NCBI RefSeq assembly: GCF_003473485.1
Contig: NC_053049.1
Span: 29,719,292-29,783,291, forward strand
From: Medicago truncatula
Taxonomy: Eukaryota > Streptophyta > Magnoliopsida > Fabales > Fabaceae
Direction: 5' to 3'
Length of the DNA stretch: 64,000 nucleotides
Under the pieces are notes generated by a model. That model was not told the origin of the DNA and made no database searches. It saw only the letters and a list, made by a program, of their open reading frames with translations. Numbering within the stretch: the first letter of the stretch is position 1; each line of letters begins with the position of its first letter. The translations under genes were made by a program, and so were the position numbers. Below are positions 22,391-33,795 of the stretch, piece by piece.

Positions 22391-23463
22391 GACGGTCAAA
22401 AGGATGAAACATGTACCTCAAATCAACTATCCGAGCCCGAGACATCAGCTTCATTCGTCCTACTCAAGGCAAACACCTCCCCCTAAATTTCTCTTTCTTC
22501 TGCTTGTGACATTGTGTACTGATGTGACCCATCTCTTTACAGTTGAAGCATTTAACACCTTTCTTACACTCTGACACACGATGACCCGTATCACCATAGT
22601 TAAACATCTATGCGGAGGACAAACATCTTCCCACAAGATTCCTCACCAGTACCCTTCTTCTACTTCTCTTTGTCAGTTGGAATGATATATGACGGGCTCT
22701 AGTCCCTCCCTTTCTTCTCACTAACCGCCATGTAATGACTAGCTCTCGCCTTGATGTCTTCCTTGTAAATTCTGCATGTAGTTACCAACAAAGAAAATTG
22801 GTGAATATGTTGATACCCGATAAACTGCTTGATCTCAGGACGTAATTCATTCTCAAACTTCAAGCATTTGGAAACCATCACCTCTGCTGCATTGTTGTAA
22901 GGGACAAAACCTGGACAATTCTTGATATTTTGCTGCATATTCTGCCACTGTCATACTCCCTTGTTTTAGTTCGAGGAATTCAATCTTCTTCTTGTTACGC
23001 ACATCAGCAGGAACATCTTTTCCCAAAATTTCTTCTCTAAACATTTCCCATCTAACCACAGTTCCTGCACCCTCTCGAGCCTTTGACGAGCATTCCCCCA
23101 CTAGTACTCAGCCTCTTATGCAAGCATGTGTGTCGCTAGTCTGACCTTATGTTCGTTAGTGCATGTCATCTCCCTGAAGATTCTTTCGATCCCTTGCAAT
23201 GAGTTCTAGCCATCATCAGGATCGTACCTCCCCTTGAAGGTAAGTGAGTGGTTTCTCATAAACATATTCAAACGAAGCTCATCTGCTTCCCCTTGCTAGT
23301 TCTGCTATCCTTATAGCACATTCTTCAAGGCTTGTGCCAATGTAGTCATATCATTAGAAATTGCTTGATCATTTCTTCCATCCATTTCTTACTTGTATCC
23401 ATCAAAATCAGGAACATTTAAAAATCGTAGGCCGAATGTACCGACCTGCTTTGATACCAACTA
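22391..23463 (-). mobile_element. Reverse internal fragment of the chromovirus fossil
   Basis: Read on the minus strand it runs from a primer-binding site near 23450 through gag sequence to a CCHC zinc knuckle near 22490-22560. It overlaps in content with the forward fragment and is broken. It ends close to a 14-bp inverted word (GAGGTACATGTTTC and complement) at the meeting point of the halves. Confidence 0.7.
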
Positions 23464-24215
23464 TGTAACACCCTATTCCCGACAAGTATTTTGTATATAA
23501 AAATACAATTTAAAATTAAACACACGAGGGTGTCACATATAATCGTTCAAAAATCACTTCAAATTAATTAAACATATCGCAGCGGAAAATAAGTTCAAAT
23601 ATCGTTATATTGTCTTAGTAATTAATTGATTTCAAATAACGAATTTCAAACAAAGTATAATAAATAAAAATAAACCAGAAATCCCTAGTGTTACAGAATC
23701 CGAGCTTGACCCAAAATAAAATAAAAGACTCCAAGAAGCGAAATAAAATGACAAGAAAGGCTTCTCGTCATCCTCCAACTCATGGCTGCTACAATTCTTC
23801 ATCCTAAACATCTACACTACAAGAGCGTAGCTGTCCAATCCGCAATCGGGGTGAGAATATATCCAAAATAAGAATTGCATAATCATAATGAATAGAAACA
23901 ATGCATAATACACGTAAGCATCTTCAATCATATATAAATTATTCACCTCGTTAGATAATCATATTGTTAGATAATCAACTTCACATTGTTAGATAATCAA
24001 CATTCACATCATTTAATAAATTACAATGAACAAGTATCACTTAAACAAAATGAATCATATCCAATTCTGGATATTAGAGGTATGTTACTGATTTTATCCC
24101 ACCAACTTTAAACCTTCAAACACCCCATAATTCTTCAAAAGGCGTTACAATTTACAAACATCAATAAACTTAGCAAATCAACATATCCAATTACCATCCA
24201 CATCACACAACCTTA
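23464..24215 (-). repeat. Truncated right LTR of the chromovirus fossil
   Basis: About 750 bp resemble, in reverse, the primer-binding-site-proximal end of the left LTR, including GACTCCAAG and the CCGCAATCGGGGTGAGAAT landmark. Similarity fades near 24215, so the rest of this LTR is gone. Confidence 0.7.
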
Positions 24216-25056
24216 TTTTTTAGAGTATAATATTATACTCCGTCTTTTAAGAGAAGTTTGAATTGATATCTCATATTTTATGTTAAAAATATACAATCTC
24301 CTAATAAGTAGAGAAAAAGGTATACCCCTTCCCTATGAGATGCTCAGATTTAAATTTAAATATTTTTTTATAATTTCAAATATCAATGATTAATAAATTT
24401 AATTTTTTTTAAGGCATTTAAATATTTTATTATTAACTTTATGATTTTAGCATATAAAATTTGATTTTAGTTATCTTGTTTTATTGAGTAATTTGTCCAA
24501 TATTTTTTTAATTTAGATGAAATTTATAATTTATATTTTATCTTATTTTGTTTCATTAAATGATAAGATAACACATTATTAAACCCATGCGTAAAACTTT
24601 TGTACACCGACAGTCTATATAAATTAAACACTCATTCAAGATACAATAATTAAATTGTCGTAGTAGTACATGCATTTAAATCCCCACAATTTACAATTTT
24701 TTTGAGAGGAATTTACCTTTTTTTTTTTTTTTTTTTTCTTGTAGTTTGCTTGTTTAGTTATCACAATTAATACACATCAACCATGCATTTCATTAAAAAA
24801 CGCACTTCATAAAAATGTTGAAAATATATTAATTACTTTTTTTGGTCAAGGAAAATATATTATGTTACACATCTCTAAAAGTAAATTCAATATAGTTTTA
24901 TTACACGTATACTGTACATCATGAATTCGTCCAGGACTGAAAATTCAAGAAATAATTAAAATAAGATAATTGGAAGGAATTAAACACACAGTGGAAGTTT
25001 TTATCAGCATAAGATGGCTAAATCTTACATGTATAATATATAGTTCAATATCATAG
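24216..25056. other. Gene-free AT-rich stretch
   Basis: No gene is seen. A T-tract occupies 24717-24737. Bases near 25000-25056 are the likely 3' UTR of the minus-strand gene that follows. Confidence 0.5.
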
Positions 25057-25545
25057 TCATAAACCTGCTCTATGCTGATCACTTTCATGATCAGATTTCA
25101 TTTCAAAATCTTTCATATTACCATGTGGTTGAGATCCTTTCATATTACCATGTGGTTGAGATCCTGTGCGTGGTGGTTCAAAAGCAAGTCCTCTAGGCCT
25201 AGTAATTATTGGTGGAGGCATTCTTTTGTCAACACCAAGTTCAATGTCATCTTCTCTTGTTTGAAAATCATGAATCTGTTGCTGCCTATTTGACGGCTTA
25301 ACGGGCCGTCTCTGCAGGCTGTTATGTTGACGATTTTGGTTGTCGTTGTTTTTATTGTAGCGTCGGTTGCAAAGGCGTCCGAGAAAACAAGCAACAACTG
25401 AAATGACTAGTATTATAGCAAGGACAATGAAAACTGTCCCAAAAGATCCATTTGAATGATGAGAAGATGGTTGATTTGTGTTAGTTGTTGGGTAAACTTG
25501 AACAGGTTGTTGTGGCTGTTGTTGTTGTTGAGCTTGAAGAGACAT
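25057..25545 (-). CDS. Small single-pass membrane protein, function unknown
   Basis: A single exon encodes 162 residues. The N-terminus is Gln-rich, followed by HSNGSFGTVFIVLAIILV and a transmembrane segment (about residues 33-55) ending CFLGRLCNRR. The cytosolic tail is basic, then acidic. The GSFG-TM-GRLC arrangement resembles a small family of uncharacterised plant membrane proteins. The tail holds a perfect tandem duplication of nine residues, GSQPHGNMK, encoded by a 27-bp exact repeat at 25111-25137 and 25138-25164. The ATG chosen is the first in frame. The absence of introns and the intact frame support a real gene. Confidence 0.75.
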   Translation of the reverse strand: MSLQAQQQQQPQQPVQVYPTTNTNQPSSHHSNGSFGTVFIVLAIILVISVVACFLGRLCNRRYNKNNDNQNRQHNSLQRRPVKPSNRQQQIHDFQTREDDIELGVDKRMPPPIITRPRGLAFEPPRTGSQPHGNMKGSQPHGNMKDFEMKSDHESDQHRAGL

Positions 25546-26649
25546 GTTTGGATTGGAAGAAGAGAAATATTTGGTTGAGAAGTGTTTGGGAATTTGTGAG
25601 TAAAAGGGTTTGGTATTAAGAGTTTGAAGTTCTTTATTCTTTGAGTGTATACCAAGTTTTTATTTGGGTTAAGACATCAAGCAAAGGTGGATAATGGTTG
25701 GTTACCATGAGAAGAGGTAATGTATAATGTAAGGGGTATCAAAATAATTAAGAAGGGTTTTTAGGATTTAAAATAGGGAGAAAATGAGAACCTTTCTTTA
25801 TTAAAGAGATAAGTATATAAAGATACATATTTATTCTCTATGTTCTTTACGTAATTGTTTCTTTTAATTGCTTTGTTAGGAGAAAAAGTAAGAACAACTT
25901 TCTTGGAGCTTTTGGACACGACACGCTCTCTCCCCCTTGATCAATACCCCGGTGACTCTTCAAAAGTTGTAATTTTTAGAGTCTTCTTGACTCAACTGTT
26001 TAATTAATTTCTTTCATTTTAACGTTGATTTTAGTGTTATTTTTAATATATGTTTTATTTATTTTGTGGAGAAAAAATAAGTTGAAAACATGGGTAGTTT
26101 AGTCTTTTTTTTTAAGAAGCCAAAGATATATATGTGTGTGCGCGTGCGCCTAGCCAGAAAACATAACAAAGTCTCCGAAAATGACAAACAAAATATAACC
26201 AACATCAATCAAATTATGGCATTACAGGATGGAATATCTTGAACAAACAGACAGATTAGTCCACCAAGCATGAAAATCAGAAGAAGAAGAAGAAAAATAA
26301 TTACGACAGTATAGAGTTCTTTTTACCTCATTGTTTGGTATCACTAAAAACTTTTAGAAAAACTTAAGCGCCAGTTGTTGAGAGTTTTTTTGGTGATAAC
26401 GAGGGTTCGAAATTACATTCTAAACATCTTGGTTAAGAAATTTCATTAGAGGAAGGATTCAAATTTTCTCTCTTGAATTCATGATTGATCTTCTAGTATG
26501 TTGAGAGACGGAACATAAATTAAAGTTTAGAAATAATAGGTTGTTCACGGAGAATTCTTAAAATTAAACTATTGTAACTTCTTTATATCTCATTAGACTA
26601 GGATAGTGGATGAACCTCTTTAAATCTACTTGAACTATGCAACCTCTTT
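25546..26649. other. Upstream region of the membrane protein gene, otherwise empty
   Basis: No gene is seen. A short (AT)/(GT)/(GC) run lies at about 26127-26150. A direct repeat of AACCTCTTTAAAT occurs at about 26610 and 26641, next to the LINE start. Confidence 0.5.
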
Positions 26650-28030
26650 AAATGGTTGTCGAACGTGTTGGCAAAGAGGTTATCGAAGGTGATGGGCTCA
26701 GTTATCTCTTCTTCTCAATCGGCTTTCTTGAAAGGTAGGAATTTGGTGGATGGGGTGTTGACCTTGGATGAGGTGGTGGATTTAGCCAAGAGGAGGAAAC
26801 GTGAGCTTTTAATTTTAAAAGTGAATTTTGAAAAAGCTTACGATTCGGTGGAATAGTGTTTTTTGGAGTATATGCTTAAAAGGGTGGGTTTTTGTGGCAA
26901 TGGGTTAGTTGGATGAGGGCTTGTATCTTTGGTGGGAGTATGTCTATTTTAGTTAATGGGAGTCCAACGGAAGAAATTGACATTCAACTGGGGTTAAAGC
27001 AAAGTAATCTGTTAGCTCGGTTCCTCTTTATTCTTGTGGCGGAAGGATTTAGTAGGCTTATGAAGAATGTGGTGGAGAGAGGGTTGTTTAAGGGCTTTGA
27101 AGTGAAGAGGGGTGGGACGATAGTATCTCATCTTCAATATGCGGATGATACTATTTGTCTAGGGGAGGCGACGGTGGATAGTCTATGGACGTCGAAAGCA
27201 CTCCTTAGGGGTTTTGAGATGGCTTCGGGATTGAAGGTTAACTTTCATAAAAGTTGCCTTATGGGTGTTAATGTGGAGGAGGTGTTTTTTGGATATGAGG
27301 TGTAATTTTTTGAATTGTAATAAAGGGGAGATCCCGTTTGTTTATTTGGGGCTTCCGGTGGGAGGAGATAGTGGATAGAGCTGACAAAACAGGCCGGGCC
27401 TACCGGAAAGGATTTTTGATGATTAGGCATGCGACTATTTGGGCGATTTGGAAAGAGAGAAACGATAGGATGTTTAACGGGGTGTCTAAAGAAGTAGAGG
27501 AGATAGTGGTAGTGGATGCCATTAAGGTGCTCTCTTGGATTTGGAGTCTTAATAGGTTGAAGATTAGAGCATTTATGTTTTATGAATGGTGCTGGAATCA
27601 GAGAGATGTCTTGAGTAGGGAAGGGAGGAGGTAGGTGTGGCTGCTGTTGACAGGTGCGTTCGTGTAGCGGCGTGGCAGCCCTTTGGCACTACTGTTGTGC
27701 ACTGTTAGCTTCTGTTTTTGGTCAGCCTGTTTTGTTGCTGCGGCTGTTTGGTTTGTTCCTGGTTGGGCAGGTGTGATGCTATGCTCTCTGGCCGTCTGGT
27801 GTTGTGATTTTGGCCTGTTCAGAGTGAGGCAGTGGTATGCCTGCCTCTTTGCAAGTATATTGCAGCATCACTGTTTGATGCCTTGTTGGTATTTTGGGTT
27901 GGTATTGGTGTTTTGGTGTTCCGTATATATGCGGCATCGTATTGTATTATTTCTTCTCTTTTTTCCGCGAGTTTATTATGTGCGTCTTGCACGTGCTCGA
28001 CGAGAATAATATTGGCCTTTTTAAAAAAAA
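26650..28030 (+). mobile_element. 5'-truncated, broken L1-type LINE
   Basis: Reverse-transcriptase pieces are clear: SQSAFLKGRNLVDGVLTLDE, then FEKAYDSV with an in-frame TAG after it, then in another frame GLKQSNLLARFLFIL and the catalytic QYADDT. A jump near 27350 joins FVYLGLPVGG to the C-terminal zinc-knuckle tail (RATIWAIWKERNDRMFNG). The 3' UTR (27637-28020) ends in an A tract at 28021-28030. The element has at least one stop, two frame changes and an internal deletion, so it is dead. Its 3' end belongs to the same family as the minus-strand tail at 32549-32950. Confidence 0.88.
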
Positions 28031-30177
28031 AGCATGTCATGAAAAAACTAACCAATGACTCAATCAAATTAATGGTTCAAAAGGTTATTTTATATATCAA
28101 ATTAGAATAGAACTCAGAACTCTTGCAGTAATGAGACATGCACTTATAAGAGATTCAAGATAGCATCAAAATAAGACACTGTATCAGACCCATCTTACAA
28201 ACACCAGAGAAGATAAAAAAAGTAGCACCCGCAATCTGTATACGTCAAAAACAACCGTTAAACAAAGAGCTAGTATCATCTCCTTGAGCCTGAGAACTAT
28301 TGATTAATATTTCATGTTATTATATGATATAGGGAAAATCTATCATACCATGGCAGCATTGTGATTAGAGGAAGAGTTAGTAAACCAGTCTTCATAACAT
28401 GGAAATTGCATATAGAGAGAACCTGGACTTACAAAAACATGGCGGCATTGTGATTAGAGACGCATGAGAAACTTCACAGTCAGCTAAAATAGAATAGAGT
28501 TACAAGCGAAATTAAATTCGAGCGTCATAGAAGACCAGAATACATCTTGTGGTAAAGCTATAACAGTCAACTTATAGCAAGTTAGCAAGAAACTAAATTC
28601 AATTCAAACTACTTTAAATACGGCATTAGACAACATGTCCGCAAATCAGCAATTTATAGTTGTTCAAGTGAAAAGCACAAGATGAAATATCAAACAGGTA
28701 GCTTATCCTCAGCTGATGGTATACAAAACTTGTAAGAAGGTTCTGGTTTTTCTTGAAGAGACTGTTGGTTAGAAAAAATAAAGTAAATGATAAGAGATAA
28801 AACATTCAGAAGTCGTCAGTTTTGGCTTGGTTTGTGATTTGAAACACAAATAATGACCAATGAATGAAAAAAAAAAAAATAACTATAGGAAGAGTTGACG
28901 GAAAGAAAAATATAATTATGTCAAGAATAAAAAAAAACATTGGTATAGTTATAATATAAAAATGAACTCATTGTTAAACAGAGGGAACTCTGCAAGCTTC
29001 TTTTCAGCATAGAGAGCCGCAGCAATGCCTTTCAGAAAAAGAGCAGAATAGCAGACCGACAAGCTACTGCAAACGCGAACAAGAAACTGTAACAGCTTCA
29101 CACAAGATCCTGGACTACAAAACAACAGGCCGAGACAACTCGAAAAGGAACACGCTCCTGAAGAAATGAAACTAACACGGTCAAAATGTAGACAAAATCA
29201 AAAAAACTCCCAAAAAAGTGCTTTTGACACCAAACATCATTACTTACGCACATTTTTTTCTTGTTGATGAATTTAAACCTGATTTTATAGATAAATATTT
29301 GATCAACAATACTATAAATCAGGTAACTGATTGATTTCGTTTGAAACCAAGAGTGAATAATATATCTATGCACCCTAATTTTTAAAGTGGTAAATTTGGT
29401 CCTACCAACTTAGCATTGTACGGCCACATAATCACTGTTTAACCGAGTTTGATGAAAAGAGGGTAATCGTGGAGACATTTTATAATTTAAATGACCAATT
29501 TATTGTAAAAAACTTAAAGGAAAGGGAGACAAATTTAGCCTTAAAAATATAATTAAATATTGCATGTCAAATTACATAGCTATAAAGTTCTAAATTCCAT
29601 AAAACTTCATGTTTGATCATATCATGACAATAGTCAACGATAAAATTTATTAAATTTAAGATACATTTATTAAAAAATAAAAAAAAAACAGTTTGTATTT
29701 TAAGAAGACAAACTAACCACCCAAAGAACTTAAGAGAATTACACTTCAAGGTCACAATCCAACACCGCTAGACTAAATCAAGTGGATAACATCGCAATAA
29801 TGGATTAACTTACTGATAATGAATTGGTGTAAATAATAAGAAACTTGGTCCGTAAGTGGTTAAAGATTCAATTTTTGACTCGTGTGTATGAAAAAATCTA
29901 ATTTAAAAAAAAAAAACAAAAAATTTTGTGTTAACGGTCTCTCTCCAACGAATACTAGAATATTTATTTCAAGGGATTAACTTTAGTTTATATGATTTTC
30001 TTAGCCCCCAATTAATTTGTCCCACCCCACAAATAAGGATAAATAAACAAACAAACCTACTTGTTTTGCATGTCTTTAGTATTATTCTGTTGTGTCTTTC
30101 ACAGTCACTCCGAACTCAATTGATGATTGCACGACCAACATAGAAACATAATCCCCACACTTCACAAAATCTTCATC
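28031..30177. other. Gene-free stretch
   Basis: No gene is supported. Two copies of a short word, CATTGTGATTAGAG, occur at about 28359 and 28449 within a local degenerate duplication. A-rich tracts lie at 28867-28880 and 29905-29918. Confidence 0.5.
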
Positions 30178-31412
30178 ATGTTTTCAATTGATTGCATGTC
30201 TTTATTATTGTTATGTTTAGGATTGCTTTGTTTTGCATGGAGCATTCTTTCATTCAGCTTACAATCAAGAGCTCTTTCTATGACTCCAACGTCTGAGAAG
30301 AATAAAGTTACTTGTAGCTATATCCACGATGACATTGCTTTATCTATTCTCTCTAAACTCCCTATTAAATCTCTCAAGCGATTTACTTGTGTTTCCAAAT
30401 CATGGTCTCTTTTATTTCAAAACCCTAATTTCATCAACTTGTTCCGCAACAATCTTGTTTCCAAATCTCATGATGATGATGATGATGATGTGTGTTTCCT
30501 CTTCGTCTCGTACGCGTTTGTGAGTATGTTTTATTTGATTTCTGGTGAGAGGTTTCAGAATGTGGTAAACCTGGATCTGCCGCCACCATTTGAGAATCCA
30601 TTTCGTAGGCCTTTTCATATTTTTTGTTCTGCTATTAATGGCATTGTTTGTGTTTATAGCTCTTGGGATCATAGTGAGGTAGCACTTTGGAACCCAGTTA
30701 CTGGGGAAGTTAAGGTCATCCCTCCTGGTCTTGTAGAGCATCTACCTAATATCCATGTTTTTGGTACCTTGTGTCTTCATGGATTTGGTTATGACCATGT
30801 CAGAGATGACTACAAGGTTATTCGGCATGTTCAATATCGTTATATATCAACTCATTATTCTTGAAAAGAAGATTTACTCATGTTACCTGACTCATTTTGG
30901 GAGATATATAGCCTAAGAAGTAACTCTTGGAGAAAAGTAACTCTGTGTCTGGAGTGTACTTGAATGGAGTGTGCCATTGGTTGGGGGTTTCAGATGATGG
31001 AAAAACTTCTGTTGTGTCATATAATTTGGCCAATGATGTATTTTTCACTACACCAATAGTTAGGCATCATCGTTCTTATTCTATTTCTAGATTGGTGGTG
31101 TTAAATGGGTTCTTATCGATGATCACAGATTACTATATAACCAAGTCTTACACCATATCGATTTTGGGTGAAATTGGTGTCAAAGAATCATGGATTAAAC
31201 TCTTCGATATTGGACCTTCATCTTATGTTAATCATGTTATCGCAGCCGGGAAGAACGGAAATATATTCATAAATAAAAAGAATGGTAAAATAGCTTGTTT
31301 TGATTTAACAACCGAGGTGATTGAGGAGATCGATTTTAAAGGTGCAAGTCGCGTATGTCAAATTGTACTCTACAAGAAAAACCTTGGTCCAATTGGAGGA
31401 ATAAACAGTTAA
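30178..31412 (+). pseudogene. F-box protein gene, damaged in the middle
   Basis: The first part encodes an F-box (HDDIALSILSKLPIKSLKRF...CVSKSWSLLF) followed by the associated domain common in legumes (LWNPVTGEVKVIPPG, YDHVRDDYKV). The second part (about 30945-31412) continues it: VYLNGVCHWLG, VVLNGFLSMI, GVKESWIKLF, IFINKKNGKIACFDL. Between them an in-frame TGA lies at 30862-30864, the frame reads on through LPDSFWEIYSLRSNSW, and near 30945 it shifts. No GT-AG intron that removes both problems is evident, so it is probably a pseudogene, or a truncated F-box product is made. Such proteins normally link targets to SCF ubiquitin ligases. The usual start is probably MTPTSEK at 30280; the upstream in-frame ATG at 30178 adds a hydrophobic segment. 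A run of Asp codons lies at 30473-30490. Confidence 0.8.
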
Positions 31413-31464
31413 TTGCTTTTGTAGTAACAGCTTAAAGTTTTCAACCTGAAGGTTTATGAGTCTA

Positions 31465-31609
31465 CTCCCTCCGTCTCAAAATATAAGCAAAATTCACCTT
31501 TTAGGTTCATTCATTTAATGATGTATATGGTCCATATTATGAACCACATACATAATTAAATGAATGAACCTAAAAAGTAAATTTTGCTTATATTTTGAAA
31601 CGGAGGGAT
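31465..31609. mobile_element. Stowaway-type MITE
   Basis: The ends CTCCCTCCGTCTCAAAATAT and the complement ATCCCTCCGTTTCAAAATAT are classic Stowaway (Tc1/mariner) inverted repeats. TA target dinucleotides flank it at 31463-31464 and 31610-31611. The 145-bp body pairs almost fully. It lies just after the F-box gene. Confidence 0.92.
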
Positions 31610-32548
31610 TAGTTACTAAGATTTAATGCTGTATTAAATAATAGGATGCAGTACTTTCTATGACATATTAGACTGATTTTTGCTTTACTTACCTGCTCAC
31701 TTGTCTTTGTGTATTACTAATGAATTTTTTTCCTCTCTGTCTTTGTATGCTTAGAAAACAATTTGTTAAATGAAGTATTAAATGAAATATATAAAACAGG
31801 TAAATCTATTTTATATTCTCTAATTTTCATTAGATTAAGACTGATTCATGGAATTATTTGATGATTTTGGGTTGATTACTTCCATTATCATTTTATTATT
31901 ATTTGGAAGATACACTGTCATCTAACTACATATAGTTCTCTTTTTAGGATTAGTATTTAGTTATTTATCTATCTTCCCAAAGTTTAAAATGGAGTGAAAA
32001 TTACACCAACTACATAATGTAAGATTTGTTTGTTGAGAGAAAGGATGAAAGATTGTTGTAGAGACAACTTCACTTCGAATACTCGGAAAATGATTAAAGA
32101 AGATTTTGATGATTTTTTTTATTAAAAAAACTAATTTTGATGATTCACGTCCTTTGGCTCTTCCAATTGAAGAATGAGGAATACTATAATCTGCTATTGG
32201 CAATTAGCAACACTGGTATAAATTTGTGGTTTCTGGCGTTCATTTGTAAGCTAGTTCATATAGAAAACAACTACATGCAGAATTGTAGAAATGCTAGACA
32301 CCAAACCAAGGTCTTGAAGAGTTCTGTTGATTTTGTAGAAATGTCAAGCAATATGTTAAAAGAGTGGTTGATTAGATATGAGTCTAGACACCATTTGGTT
32401 TTTATATCAAAGCTGAATATGATTGTTAGTAATTTGGTATGGTATCTGTTGGATAAAGTTGTATTCTGTAAGGATGTTGTGATAAATAGAATAGAGATGA
32501 AGAAGTTGATTGTGCAAGATTACACAATACGTGTTGATACTAGTTTCA

Positions 32549-32950
32549 GGTTTTTTTTTTTATTTTTTTTTTGAAACGGCAAATATTATTCACGTCGAGT
32601 GTATGCAAGACGCACAACAACTCGCAGATAAAATAAACGGTAAACATACAAAGGTGCCGCACATACACAGAACACCCAAACCCAAGGCTTCAAACAGTGA
32701 GGCTGAAGTATACTTGCATGGGGCAAGCATACCCCTGCCTCACTCCCGAAAGACCCAAAGAGCACCTGCCCGAGCAACAAACAACAAGAGCAGCACGGAA
32801 ACCCAGCCAAAACAACAAGAGACACACCGGTATATTCGTTCTTCTCAAAAACCACCTCCAAGACAACCCCTTGATCTCTTCCACTATCTCATCCACCTCA
32901 AAATTTCTCCCATTGAAAATCTTCTCATTCCGGACTTTCCACAACACCCA
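32549..32950 (-). mobile_element. 5'-truncated LINE 3' end
   Basis: On the minus strand a fragment of the C-terminal zinc-knuckle region (LWVLWKVRNEKIFNG) leads into a 3' UTR that ends GGCAAATATTATTCACGTCG reversed and then a poly-A (plus-strand T tract 32549-32571). It matches the 3' end of the LINE at 26650-28030. Only the last 380 bp were copied. Confidence 0.85.
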
Positions 32951-32954
32951 TAAG

Positions 32955-33025
32955 GTTAATAGTCTAGTGGTTAGACTCACACGCTTTAAGTGTGGAGAAA
33001 TGGAGCTACCAACTGAGCTACATTT
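32955..33025 (-). mobile_element. SINE fragment with tRNA-like ends
   Basis: On the minus strand it reads GTAGCTCAGTTGGTAGCTC, an A box matching the SINE at 39008, followed by a segment ending TCTAACCACTAGACTATT. It lacks a clear B box, so it looks like a SINE with an internal loss. It directly adjoins the truncated LINE. Confidence 0.55.
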
Positions 33026-33795
33026 ACATGACATGTAAATTTATTTTTTATTCTCTAATTATATATTACCATCCATATTTGAAAGAAAGAATGTCATGCT
33101 TTAGAATCTTATACTGCAAATCACAATTAACACATGTTTAATAGATTAAGACTTATAGATGGAATTATTTGGTGATGTTCTATTAATTACTTCCATTATC
33201 ATTCTATTATTATTTGGAAGTTAAACTGTCATCTTAATTACCTTGTATACTTCTCTTTTTAGGATTAGTATTTGCCGAGTATGTTGTGTAGCTGCAACTT
33301 GTTTAGACATGAATGTGATTAGAATTGAGATATTCAGTCCATATCATTCAGAAGACTAGAATAAACATGTTATAACTTATAAGATACTTCCTTAGAGAAA
33401 CCAAATTGAGAAGGCATAACCATATACATTAAGTGATATTCCTCAATTAATAGGACTCCATTGAAACCATCTAGTAATGCTACTTTGTTGAATACTAGTA
33501 AAGAGAGAAGTTCATAGGTTATATGTTCATTGTTATATACAAGGAATGTCTCCTTTACAGTAAAGGGAAATCCTTTTCAATTTGCATTTTAAGAATTAAT
33601 TTGTAGTATCGTCAAATTGGGGCTATAGAGGTGTTGTATCACTGTTGCATAGCGGAAATAGAATAAAATAAACCAATATTTTCTGATATTAGCAATTGAT
33701 ATCATTGATATAAATGTGTAGTTAGACAACAGCTACATGCAGAATTGTAGAAATGATGAGCCACTACCAAGTTCTTGAGAGTTCTGTTGATTTTG

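Larger units (their letters stand above)
18493..24215. mobile_element. Chromovirus-type LTR retroelement fossil, two halves in opposite orientation
   Basis: The left half reads forward: LTR (18493-21804), a tRNA-Met-type primer-binding site TGGTATCAGAGC (21809-21820) and the start of a Ty3/Gypsy chromovirus gag near 21941. The right half reads backward: LTR start TGTAACACCC at 23464, an equivalent primer-binding site, and gag with a CCHC zinc knuckle near 22490-22560. The halves meet near 22390. No protease, reverse transcriptase or integrase region remains, so the locus is broken beyond function. LTR portions differ visibly between halves, implying considerable age. The left LTR carries a CACTA insertion. 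Confidence 0.8.
31790..33795. repeat. Tandem duplication of the F-box 3' flank, split by a LINE
   Basis: Copy one (about 31796-32345) and copy two (about 33036-33795) share long matches, for example TTACTTCCATTATCAT with TATTATTATTTGGAAG, CTCTTTTTAGGATTAGTATT, and CTACATGCAGAATTGTAGAA. Copy two holds extra sequence. The minus-strand LINE tail and the SINE fragment (32549-33025) lie between the copies. The 145-residue open frame at 32137-32574 is not recognisable and runs into the LINE poly-T; I do not treat it as a gene. Confidence 0.75.

Noticed and set aside
22250-22486. A RGRGRGR-rich frame suggesting an RNA-binding protein
   Set aside because: It is a GGAAGA simple repeat at the meeting point of the two retroelement halves.
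27683-28110. Hydrophobic frames of 108 and 92 residues in the LINE tail
   Set aside because: They lie in the LINE 3' UTR and A tract, and both strands read open because of base composition.
32137-32574. A 145-residue open frame after the F-box gene
   Set aside because: No recognisable domain; its end runs through the LINE poly-T, and the partner copy at 33.7 kb does not keep the frame.
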